From positions 1-34,519 of IMG/VR virus record IMGVR_UViG_3300020171_000640: a stretch of DNA of 34,519 nucleotides; one strand, written 5' to 3'. Source of the stretch: a virus. The position numbers were made by a program, and so were the translations under genes. The notes beneath the pieces are model-generated. The model had not been told where the DNA came from. It did not search any database and saw only the letters and a program-made list of their open reading frames with translations. Shown piece after piece: positions 1 to 8,058 of the stretch. Within the stretch, counting starts at the first letter, position 1, and every line of letters begins with the position of its first letter.

Positions 1-174
1 AAAACATAGTTTAAAAAACCGACAACAGCAAAGGCACATTTTTTATCTTATCCATGGAGGGTAGGGTAAACGACCACTTTTAGGTAAAATAATGCGTTAG
101 GAATTACTGCTATCGGTTTCAAAATCGGCATCAGCAATATTACTGATATCGGTTTTTTCTGTCAAATTTTATAA
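1..174. other. Left-edge segment with repeats, no confident gene
   Basis: This stretch follows the last minus-strand gene. It contains two copies of a 17-base word (attactgMtatcggttt, M = c or a) at 103-119 and 139-155, exactly 36 bases apart. It also holds an imperfect inverted repeat, 124-138 against 139-153, followed on the plus strand by six T. On the minus strand a 22-codon ORF with a TTG start (165 down to 97) covers the repeat, but it has no ribosome binding site and is not called. It may be the intergenic end of the tail module or the start of a degraded gene. Confidence 0.4.
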
Positions 175-750
175 TTAAATTTTATAAACTTTATCTAAAA
201 CTATATAAGAATATGGCGAACCAGTACCGTAATCGTAACAATACGCATAAAATTTTATTTTAAGACCATTATAAAGTGTTACTGTTGTTTTTTTAACCCC
301 GCCTATATATATGTCCCAATTACTACCGCCAACGTTTATACATTCAACAGATGTTTTATAACCATTAAAATCTGTATATGCACCTGCTGCTGACCAAACA
401 TCTAATGTACCAACACCAGTCCATCCATCTGTATCATTTCCTATTCTAATATTTACAAATGCATCATCATTCGCTGCTGTTATATACATATCATTTACAA
501 AAACGATTATTTTGCCAGAAGTTAATGCTGTTTTCAAAGTAAGTATAGCATAACTACTTTCATCTTCTCCCGGGTCTGTCGCTATAATTGTACAATTACC
601 GCCTAAAACAGAAACACTTCCTGGTACGTCTCCGCCAACAGAAACATCCCAATTATTTAAATTACTAAAAGCGTCCCAAATAGTTAAGTTATCCCACCAA
701 TGGTCATTTAGTTTCCCAAATGTTATACCGTGAATCGTAAATTGAACCAT
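175..750 (-). CDS. Tail fibre-like protein, paralogue A
   Basis: A 191-aa protein of beta-rich composition (aromatic, Gly, Asn, Thr) at the distal end of the tail module. It aligns by eye along its length with the adjacent 204-aa protein: shared blocks include GITFG near the N terminus, LTLKTALTSG, IGNDTDGWT or VGNDTDGWT, a S(V/L)ECI segment and a final NGL(K/Q)IKFYA segment. I see no enzymatic motif, signal peptide or membrane helix. Its place after the hub-like and small tail genes suggests a fibre tip or receptor-binding protein; this is inferred from position and duplication, not from a recognised family. A GGGATAAT element precedes its ATG, and only one base separates it from the upstream gene's stop. 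Confidence 0.55.
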   Translation of the reverse strand: MVQFTIHGITFGKLNDHWWDNLTIWDAFSNLNNWDVSVGGDVPGSVSVLGGNCTIIATDPGEDESSYAILTLKTALTSGKIIVFVNDMYITAANDDAFVNIRIGNDTDGWTGVGTLDVWSAAGAYTDFNGYKTSVECINVGGSNWDIYIGGVKKTTVTLYNGLKIKFYAYCYDYGTGSPYSYIVLDKVYKI

Positions 751-751
751 A

Positions 752-1366
752 TTATCCCTTTATAACACTATCTATATAACCGTAAAAAATACCATCTTGA
801 CCAGCAATAATATTATTTTCTTGTGTATGCGCATAAAATTTAATTTGTAAACCATTCGGTTTTGATAAATTTTCTGAAATTAAATTATTACCGTAATAAA
901 CATTCCATAAATTATTCCCTTTATATATACATTCTAATGACGTACAAATACTATTATCACTTCTTCCTATTAATTCATCATCATGTCCATCACAAGTTAT
1001 TGTAGTTATTGTTGTCCAACCGTCTGTATCATTTCCGACATACATATAAAAATAACACATTTGTGTACCGACTTCTTCAAAATAAATACTACTAAACATT
1101 GCAATTATCCTACCAGATGTAAGCGCTGTTTTTAAAGTTAAAGTAACATCGCATGGCGTTACTGTATATGCGCTACTTGCTCTTGCATAAATTAAACATT
1201 TATTACCTTGTATTGTTATACTGCCGCCAGTATCAATAGAAGTATCCCATTTAGTTGAATCAACAGGGTCGCCGTTATTTCCTATAAAATCGTCAAAAGG
1301 AACTGACCCGTCATACCAATGATTTTTATTACCGCCGAACGTTATCCCGCCTAAATTTATTTTCAT
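752..1366 (-). CDS. Tail fibre-like protein, paralogue B
   Basis: A 204-aa beta-rich protein, the tandem paralogue of the 191-aa protein downstream. The two share GITFG near the N terminus, LTLKTALTSG, GNDTDGWT, a LECI-type segment, and a C-terminal NGLQIKFYA block, while the sequence between these blocks has diverged strongly. The ATG overlaps the preceding gene's TAA by one base (TAATG), so the two are translationally coupled. A lectin-like or concanavalin-like sandwich binding host surface glycans is a plausible fold but is not shown by any motif I can read. Function is inferred from location among tail-tip genes and from diversification after duplication. Confidence 0.55.
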   Translation of the reverse strand: MKINLGGITFGGNKNHWYDGSVPFDDFIGNNGDPVDSTKWDTSIDTGGSITIQGNKCLIYARASSAYTVTPCDVTLTLKTALTSGRIIAMFSSIYFEEVGTQMCYFYMYVGNDTDGWTTITTITCDGHDDELIGRSDNSICTSLECIYKGNNLWNVYYGNNLISENLSKPNGLQIKFYAHTQENNIIAGQDGIFYGYIDSVIKG

Positions 1367-1746
1367 TAATACACCGTTGTCGTACCTGATATTAAACTGC
1401 CTGTACTTGTAGATAAACTTCCGTTAGTCTGATACCACCAAATGTATTTAATAGTACTTCCAATACTAGTTCCACTAAAAATTACTTCAATTGGGTTATA
1501 CTCACCATTGTAAGAACCAACTACTGTATAATAATGGTCTGTACCGCTAATAGTAGCAGCAGTTATATTTCCAACTGAATCTGTAGTATAAGTCATACTT
1601 TGATTTTGCGGGAAATCGTAAGAACCGAAATTAAATCTTCCAGTTAAATCATTTATACCGCTTGCACCGGTATGCCCGCCAGAAGCGCCTGCTGTAAACA
1701 TATTCCCGCTTGCGAATTTTTCATTTAGTAATGCTATTACAATCAC
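1366..1746 (-). CDS. Small Gly/Ser/Thr-rich tail protein
   Basis: Up to 126 aa, rich in Gly, Ser, Thr and Tyr and without a motif I recognise; probably a minor tail or fibre-associated protein. The only canonical start is GTG at 1746, which overlaps the previous gene's TGA and has no ribosome binding site upstream. Instead AGGTGATT lies on top of that GTG, and the codon placed correctly behind it is ATA at 1737 (ATA GCA), giving 123 aa. The coordinates use the GTG, but ATA may be the real start. The same AGGTGATT-GNA-ATA arrangement precedes the prohead protease gene. It ends in a one-base overlap with the fibre-like paralogue B gene. Confidence 0.5.
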   Translation of the reverse strand: MIVIALLNEKFASGNMFTAGASGGHTGASGINDLTGRFNFGSYDFPQNQSMTYTTDSVGNITAATISGTDHYYTVVGSYNGEYNPIEVIFSGTSIGSTIKYIWWYQTNGSLSTSTGSLISGTTTVY

Positions 1747-1955
1747 CTTTTATATAAAACAAATTTACCTTGCGTTTTTTTAAAATCATTAAACGGTAAT
1801 TGTTTCCGTTTTATAGTGCCTTCTATTATAAATAATTCAATTAAAGTTCGCGCGATAATTTTTTCAAACTGTAAATTATTTTCTTCTATTCCATTTTTCG
1901 TAAGTTCTTCCAATTGTTTTCTTAACGAATTTTCAAATTTAGTCCAAGTAACCAT
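1743..1955 (-). CDS. Small charged tail-module protein
   Basis: A 70-aa protein of mixed charge, predicted largely helical (start MVTWTKFENSLRKQ), with no recognised family. I start it at the ATG that overlaps the preceding stop (TAATG). A longer frame reaches back to 1988, but its upstream part would sit inside the preceding gene, and GGTG lies just before the chosen ATG. Its C-terminal codons carry the AGGTGATT ribosome binding site used by the next gene. It lies between two tail proteins, so an assembly or minor structural role is likely, but nothing in the sequence says which. Confidence 0.5.
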   Translation of the reverse strand: MVTWTKFENSLRKQLEELTKNGIEENNLQFEKIIARTLIELFIIEGTIKRKQLPFNDFKKTQGKFVLYKR

Positions 1956-2317
1956 TAAGCACCACTTCTTGAAAATCGTAATGTGCATTGTATTTGCAAT
2001 TCCATATCGCCATTGAAAGCAACACTTCCAATAACTTCTCTGACAATTAAACTACCTGCTGTTGCAGTATTAAAAAGACCCCATTCTGTTAAAGTAGTAC
2101 CGCTTAATTCTGTTGCACTATAATCAGTTATATAAGTAACGTCTTTAGCAACTGTCGTATCTCTGTTTGTAATATAATTCCTATCTGTCTCGTTTAATAA
2201 CGCAGTGTTACCTGATACAACAGTACTACTTCCTGTTCCTATTGCTATATAACTCGGAATTGCACCAGAACCGCCAAGTATGGCTGCAATCGTTTCAATA
2301 CCGTCATCTGTAATCAT
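1955..2317 (-). CDS. Minor tail / fibre N-terminal-like protein
   Basis: A 120-aa protein that opens MITDDGIETIAAILGG, continues with YIAIGTGSS, then a TALLNETDRN segment, and ends in a beta-rich half. This arrangement (start with a helix, an xIGxGTGxx turn, then a T.L..E..R segment) is one I associate with small tail or baseplate-attachment proteins of tailed viruses. It may form the adaptor on which fibres sit. It follows the hub-like gene by 12 bases with GGAG upstream of its ATG, and its stop overlaps the next start by one base. Family assignment is from pattern memory and therefore moderate. Confidence 0.5.
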   Translation of the reverse strand: MITDDGIETIAAILGGSGAIPSYIAIGTGSSTVVSGNTALLNETDRNYITNRDTTVAKDVTYITDYSATELSGTTLTEWGLFNTATAGSLIVREVIGSVAFNGDMELQIQCTLRFSRSGA

Positions 2318-2329
2318 TTAAATCAACTC

Positions 2330-3898
2330 CTAAAACCCGCCGCTTCCTACAAGAAACGAACCTATTGCTCCTTGCGTTAAATTACCGTTTCCTATTAAAC
2401 TATCAGGACTATTAAGTATCCCGTGTTTAGGTGAATGGAATATAAAACTATTTCCTACACTTCCAGCCCAAACTTCAAAATGGGTATCTACAACTAATTC
2501 ATTCGTAGCAGTTTTAACAACTGCAAAATTACCTTCAAGCGGTCCGACTTCAAGACTTCTGGTTTTTAAAATCTGTTCTTTTAATGTATCTGTAAAATCA
2601 ACTATTTTTTTATTTACTTCAATCGTTAAAACTTTACAACTTAAATTATTAAATTTATTAAATGAATAATTAGATGAAAGGATTGTATAAGATTGGTTAT
2701 CAATACCGTGCCACGGTAGATTTACTTTATAAGTATCGCCCGGATTTACGTTTATAATGCCTTTTACATTAATAGTACCTTGAACTTTCGGGTCTTTATT
2801 TTCAGCTAAAAACGATAACGCTTTTATATTAGCTTCGCCATAACTTTTTATACTACTATCTGAAATTATTTTAGTCTTCGGTCCGTAATCTGTTATACTA
2901 TCATTATCCTGTCTGAATTTAAGTACAGGTACATTTCTATCGTAATCTATTGTAATAGGCAACGTTCCGCTTGCAGGTATATTATCGCCTGCTAAAGTAC
3001 CTGAAACGAAAACTACTTTTCGTTCGTTAAAATCAACTACATATTTCAAATTCGGGTCTGTTGACGGGTCGTTCATATCAAGTATTCCGCCAACTTGTTG
3101 TAAAACACCGTGCGAGGTTACTCTTGTATTATGTGGTTTATCTGAAAGTGTAAATATACTGCCAGTTCCGTCTGCTGCAAACGTTTCTGAATTGCCTGTA
3201 AGTATCCTGTCGCCGTATACCCATACTTTATTATAAATCTCTCTGTCTTCTTTTCTGAAATCAGCGTTATAAACGCATTTATTATCAAACGTTCTATAGA
3301 CTATATTAGAACCCTTTTCTATGAAATTAACGTCTTTATCGTTATCAACGAAAAAATAATAACCAGATAATTCTGCTAATTCTTTTAAAGACTCAAATAT
3401 ATTTTTATGATTAAATCCGATTTTTTCTATATTAGTACCGGTGTTTATATCTATATTATTTACTGTAACTATATCGTCTGCATTATTTTGAACTATAGTT
3501 CTCGCTATTAAACCGGCATCCTGGTTTTTAAAAATAACAGGTATAACAGTCATATCAATTAAAACTGCGCCGTAATCTCTGCCTTTTATTGTAACTTTCT
3601 CGTTTTCAGAATCGCCTGAAAATCTTATATCTTCTATTATACCTGTAAATAACTTCGTAGTAGGCGGATTAGTTCCTATATCAGCGTAAATAATAACTTC
3701 GTCATTTAAACTAAATGAATTATTATGAATACCAGTATAATTATCAAATTCGGCAGTGAAATTTGACGTTGCGTTTGAATCGCCAATAGTTTTCTCTACG
3801 TTTATCTGAAACGCGTCTGAAAATGTAGTTCCGTTAATAGTTAACTTAGTGTATACACTACCTTGACTCGGTACGAAAATCGGATAAAAAGTTACCAT
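2330..3898 (-). CDS. Baseplate hub / tail protein (gpD-gp27-like)
   Basis: A 522-aa protein. The first ~110 residues look like the hub N-terminal domain: TKLTINGTTFSDAFQINVEK, then LNDEVIIYADIG, LFTGIIEDIRFSGDSENE and VTIKGRDYG. A middle part follows with a SLKELAELSGYYFFVDNDKD segment, typical of T4 gp27 / P2 gpD / Mu gp44-type tail hubs. The C terminus is glycine-rich and ends GSFLVGSGGF. The expected role is to close the tail tube at its distal end and carry the fibres or spike. Its ATG directly follows the preceding gene's TAA, with GGAGTCGCTTAA as the ribosome binding region. Codons are CpG-rich, unlike those of the upstream neighbour. Confidence 0.7.
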   Translation of the reverse strand: MVTFYPIFVPSQGSVYTKLTINGTTFSDAFQINVEKTIGDSNATSNFTAEFDNYTGIHNNSFSLNDEVIIYADIGTNPPTTKLFTGIIEDIRFSGDSENEKVTIKGRDYGAVLIDMTVIPVIFKNQDAGLIARTIVQNNADDIVTVNNIDINTGTNIEKIGFNHKNIFESLKELAELSGYYFFVDNDKDVNFIEKGSNIVYRTFDNKCVYNADFRKEDREIYNKVWVYGDRILTGNSETFAADGTGSIFTLSDKPHNTRVTSHGVLQQVGGILDMNDPSTDPNLKYVVDFNERKVVFVSGTLAGDNIPASGTLPITIDYDRNVPVLKFRQDNDSITDYGPKTKIISDSSIKSYGEANIKALSFLAENKDPKVQGTINVKGIINVNPGDTYKVNLPWHGIDNQSYTILSSNYSFNKFNNLSCKVLTIEVNKKIVDFTDTLKEQILKTRSLEVGPLEGNFAVVKTATNELVVDTHFEVWAGSVGNSFIFHSPKHGILNSPDSLIGNGNLTQGAIGSFLVGSGGF

Positions 3899-6800
3899 TT
3901 AAGCGACTCCTACTATATAAAGTTCAGGATTCCATTGCGATTGTAAATTATTGAAATCAGCCCATACCCATAAATATTCAGTTTCGTCAACTTCTAAATC
4001 ATCATAAATCAACTGATAGCTTGTATTTATTGAAACTGAAGTATCATAATCATATTCGTCATTCAGTTTAAGTGTAACGCCATTAGTTGTTTCATTTAAT
4101 TTAGCGTAAATATCTATAGTATAAGTAAGATTATTATTAATCGTAAACATACCTACTGTAGATGTCTGTCCGTATGGTTCCACCTCTAATTGAGTAGGAT
4201 GGTTGGCATAAAATTTAAATACAGTACCACTCGTTTCTGTTATATCAAAAACGCCATTTTGGCAACTACCTATAGTAACATCAGAACAAGCAAGTTCAAA
4301 TATTGAACTATCACAAATAATTCCAGTACTGCCATCTGATATACTATCAGGACATGAATATTCGTAACTATCACAATTGCCAGACCCATCACAATAACCC
4401 ATTGTATCATTCATATAATTACAGGTATATGTTTCATCCCATCCATAATAATAAGGGATATTTGCGTCTTCATCACATTGAACTAATCCACAATAATTAT
4501 TAGTATTTTCAGTACATGAAATAGCATGTTCTGTAATAGCTATAGTTGCATTCTGCGCAACATTTATTGATGTACCTTTAGATTGCCAGTTTGTATCTAT
4601 ACAAGTTACTCCAGCATCAAATCCTGTATAGTATTCTGGTTTAGTACATGCACCCGTAACACATTGATACCATATTGCGCAATAGCAATCTTCTGCATCA
4701 CCACTACCACAATTAGTATCTACACTTACAGTTGTATTCAATCCATCTTTACATACATATCCAGATTGTACTGGAGTTGAAGCATCATTAGTATCTAATG
4801 CACCTGCTCCATCACAATAACCATCTGGTCCTCTACGTGTATATTGATTATCACAATCATCATAACTCGGACTTTTTCCCGTATTAGTTTTAGTACATAC
4901 TGTTGCATGGTTCGTTACAGATATTATATAATTTGCATCTGTATTCCAGTTAGTACCTTGGTCTACCCATCCCGTATCTGTGCATGCGCCTGAATCGTAT
5001 CCTGTATAATATTGGTCTGCATAACAAGCGTCTGTGACACAATCTAATTGTGTCTCGCAACTACAACTTTCAATACTGTTATAACCGCAATCAGAATCGC
5101 CATCTGGATTTTGACTACCAGATGCGCTTTCTATACAAACATCACCAGTAGTTACATGAGTATCCACACCCCACGTTCCTGAAGAACAATCTTCAAAATG
5201 TGTTATATTTAGACATATCGCTAAACCATCTGTTTCTTCGCCATCATGGGTTTCATTTACACAATTAACTGCATTAGGATGGCAATATTTAATAATACTA
5301 TTCCAAGCAATATCGCAATTTTCTGAAATACAATCTGAATCTGAATTACAAATTGAATAATCCATCCCACCTTCGTCACTATATGGTAAATAATCAGTTA
5401 CTCCACTTACTGGAGAATATGGTGTATCACAAAATCCATCGTAATCTGAATCTATACAAATATCAGAATAGTTACCATCCGAATCTGACCAATAATTACC
5501 GCCGATATAATTACCATATGAATATTCTCTAGTTCCTAATTGTTTCGTTGTATTCAGATATGTATCTATGGTATTATAATTATCATAATAATTTATAGTA
5601 TTGTTCAATAGATTATTATAAATTAATGTATTGTTTGGATATGTTTCATCAAGATATTCACTTATATAAATCCCATAATCCGTATTATTATAAATAATAG
5701 AATTTGATATGTTATTATAATCTGAATCTCCCATGATTGTTATACCTGTTCCATTATTTGAATAAGTATAAATATTAGAGATGTTATTATAATTTGAATG
5801 TATCATATACAATCCATATTTCTTATTTAAATATAATGTATTATTCGTAATATTATTATAATTACTGTATAACATTGCAATTCCATGATTAGTTGAACTT
5901 GAACTACTTGTTACATTATTTATAGTATTATTATCTCCATTTGATATTACTACTCCCGCATAATACCAATCACTTAGAATACAATTTTTTATTGTTATAT
6001 TATCATACCCATATGAATATATACAATAACTAGCATCGTCATCTCCGTCTATTGTATGTCCATTACAATCAAATATAACATCATTCGTAGTTATCTCCAT
6101 ACACGGTGATGTAGAACTATCGGTTATACTGGACACCATCGTATAAGTACCCGCAGTTGATAATTCACCGCATGAATCTACACTATAATTCGTTCCACCA
6201 TTACTTTCTTCTGCGCCGAATGAATATGTCGGGGTTGTTGAAAGATACTTTCTAGCAAATGAATAATATAAATTACTTGTTCCACCTACTCTAATAACAT
6301 CCATATACAATCCTAAATTCTCATTTGGAATATTTGTCGTACTTGTTCCTTTTGCAACCCCATCAAAATAAGACCGGAATATTGTTCCATCATAAGTACC
6401 TTTTATTCTATGAGTACCTGCTGAAAATGTTGCTCCTACATTTACTTGTGTAAATGTTGCTTCATTTGCTGTATAGATAACAACAAGATTAGAAGCTTGT
6501 ATAGGTCTTATTGCAAAATTATCATCAGTATTAGTTATCTGTTGATTAGAAAGTCCAAAAAATCCTTCATCTATTATATTACCAACAAATTGAAATTCAA
6601 TATTCATAGGAACTATAACCAACGGGTCAAGATAATCTATTGCTGAGGTACCATGCCAGTCAAGGAATGCATTCTCGCCATTACTTGTACTTGAAACTTC
6701 ACTTGCATTTTTATAATACATATAGATTGTCGTGTTGGTTGTGTTTGTCAGAGTATATGGTATCTTAACCCATACATCGGCATGTTCACTATTTGTTTTA

Positions 6801-8056
6801 TTCTCTATCCAATATCCAAGTTCTGTATCTTCAGAACCATTAGCAAATCTTAAATCAGAAAAGTCGGTATTCATATTTGCATTGTAAGTCACATTAAGAA
6901 GTAAAGAATAGTTGGCTACTTCCAAAGCTGTATTGTTTATCTGAATCTCTTTTTTCTTTTCCCAACTTGCATTCCACCACGTTGCTCCTTCTATATTCTC
7001 GCCCATTATAGTAACATCAGTCCAGACAGAATATCCCCATCCATTATTAGTCTTCCCCCATTTAGTAGATTTTTCAAATACTTCATAGATAGGTTCATTA
7101 TTTCTAAGAACAAATGTATCTGGGTCTATTTCAGTTAATACTTCTTTTGTTGATTCTTCATAGCACACATTACATTTTTCTTCTGTGATATTATACGCAT
7201 CAGTTGTATTTGTTCCATTTATTATTGCTGGATATTCTATGGTTTCATTCCTACATTCGCATCTATAAGAGTCATTCAAGGTTATAGTAATGTAATGCAT
7301 AAGTTTTATATCTGCATCTCCAGAATATAATGTTTTCTTAATATTCAAATAATCCTTTGTTGTCTTATCTTTATTCTTTTCTACTTCATCTTTTAGATTA
7401 TAATCTTTTGTGAGATTGTTGAATATAATTTCAACTGCATCTTTACCATCTATTTTCTTCTTAGTTGTTATAAATTTATCCTTTTCTATTGCGTTCCAAA
7501 CAGGGTCTATATTAATTTCACCTATTATAAAACTCCATTTAATTGTTTCAAATTGGTTATCAGGATAGCCGATTAGTTTAATACGATTATTCTTTAATCT
7601 ATCCCAAGTATCGCCTTCTTTTACAGGTCGCCAGTTGTCTTTTCCAACTGCCGGGACAAACCATTCTACTTTTATGTTTGGATTCGTTTCAATTATATCG
7701 TTAATTTGATTAAGATTCACCCACAGTTTTCTACCGTTAATTGATTTCTTATAAAGAACTGGTGTGAAATTCAATTCACTTACTTTATATTTAATTAATT
7801 TACCTTTAAAATCAACTAAATCAATCGGTAAATAAATATAACTATCAATATCAAGATATTCAAATCCAAAATTCCAATAATTTGTAGTCACATTGATAAA
7901 CGCTTCACATTGATAAATACCTTTTATATATTTACAATCAGTATCACCTGAATGTGTATAATCAACACCTGTAAGTAAAAATAAATATGATAGAAGTCCG
8001 ACTACACCAATTGTTCCTACTCCAGCTAAAATTTTAGATATTTTTTTCCAATCCAT
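3899..8056 (-). CDS. Giant anchored surface/tail protein with DUF2341 and beta-helix
   Basis: A 1385-aa protein. Residues about 7-30 form a single hydrophobic helix (KILAGVGTIGVVGLLSYLF) after a short basic start, so it looks like an N-terminal anchor. Residues about 30-350 are a beta-rich domain with paired Cys; about 358-480 match DUF2341 (WWNASWEKKKEIQIN and YMYYKN); about 480-620 look like a sandwich domain. About 625-890 form a NosD-like right-handed beta-helix ending with GGNYWSDSDG and DGFCDTPYS. About 890-1250 are Cys-rich, with two tandem related blocks (YYTGYDSG / YYTGFDAG), and a beta-rich tail closes the protein. NxS/T sequons are frequent. These domains are typical of archaeal surface proteins. 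By position it could be a tail spike; the helix equally suggests a protein displayed on the infected cell. The TTG at 8062 is less likely than the chosen ATG. Confidence 0.65.
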   Translation of the reverse strand: MDWKKISKILAGVGTIGVVGLLSYLFLLTGVDYTHSGDTDCKYIKGIYQCEAFINVTTNYWNFGFEYLDIDSYIYLPIDLVDFKGKLIKYKVSELNFTPVLYKKSINGRKLWVNLNQINDIIETNPNIKVEWFVPAVGKDNWRPVKEGDTWDRLKNNRIKLIGYPDNQFETIKWSFIIGEINIDPVWNAIEKDKFITTKKKIDGKDAVEIIFNNLTKDYNLKDEVEKNKDKTTKDYLNIKKTLYSGDADIKLMHYITITLNDSYRCECRNETIEYPAIINGTNTTDAYNITEEKCNVCYEESTKEVLTEIDPDTFVLRNNEPIYEVFEKSTKWGKTNNGWGYSVWTDVTIMGENIEGATWWNASWEKKKEIQINNTALEVANYSLLLNVTYNANMNTDFSDLRFANGSEDTELGYWIENKTNSEHADVWVKIPYTLTNTTNTTIYMYYKNASEVSSTSNGENAFLDWHGTSAIDYLDPLVIVPMNIEFQFVGNIIDEGFFGLSNQQITNTDDNFAIRPIQASNLVVIYTANEATFTQVNVGATFSAGTHRIKGTYDGTIFRSYFDGVAKGTSTTNIPNENLGLYMDVIRVGGTSNLYYSFARKYLSTTPTYSFGAEESNGGTNYSVDSCGELSTAGTYTMVSSITDSSTSPCMEITTNDVIFDCNGHTIDGDDDASYCIYSYGYDNITIKNCILSDWYYAGVVISNGDNNTINNVTSSSSSTNHGIAMLYSNYNNITNNTLYLNKKYGLYMIHSNYNNISNIYTYSNNGTGITIMGDSDYNNISNSIIYNNTDYGIYISEYLDETYPNNTLIYNNLLNNTINYYDNYNTIDTYLNTTKQLGTREYSYGNYIGGNYWSDSDGNYSDICIDSDYDGFCDTPYSPVSGVTDYLPYSDEGGMDYSICNSDSDCISENCDIAWNSIIKYCHPNAVNCVNETHDGEETDGLAICLNITHFEDCSSGTWGVDTHVTTGDVCIESASGSQNPDGDSDCGYNSIESCSCETQLDCVTDACYADQYYTGYDSGACTDTGWVDQGTNWNTDANYIISVTNHATVCTKTNTGKSPSYDDCDNQYTRRGPDGYCDGAGALDTNDASTPVQSGYVCKDGLNTTVSVDTNCGSGDAEDCYCAIWYQCVTGACTKPEYYTGFDAGVTCIDTNWQSKGTSINVAQNATIAITEHAISCTENTNNYCGLVQCDEDANIPYYYGWDETYTCNYMNDTMGYCDGSGNCDSYEYSCPDSISDGSTGIICDSSIFELACSDVTIGSCQNGVFDITETSGTVFKFYANHPTQLEVEPYGQTSTVGMFTINNNLTYTIDIYAKLNETTNGVTLKLNDEYDYDTSVSINTSYQLIYDDLEVDETEYLWVWADFNNLQSQWNPELYIVGVA

Positions 8057-8058
8057 AT

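Noticed and set aside
97-165. 22-aa ORF with a TTG start
   Set aside because: No ribosome binding site, very short, and formed by the repeat itself.
175-1366. Diversity-generating retroelement target
   Set aside because: The paralogous proteins vary between blocks, but no reverse transcriptase or template/variable repeat pair is visible in the window.
5560-6170. CRISPR-like or tandem DNA repeat in the Asn-rich region
   Set aside because: The repetitive look comes from beta-helix coils encoding NNIT/NNIS; spacing and sequence are irregular and within a continuous frame.
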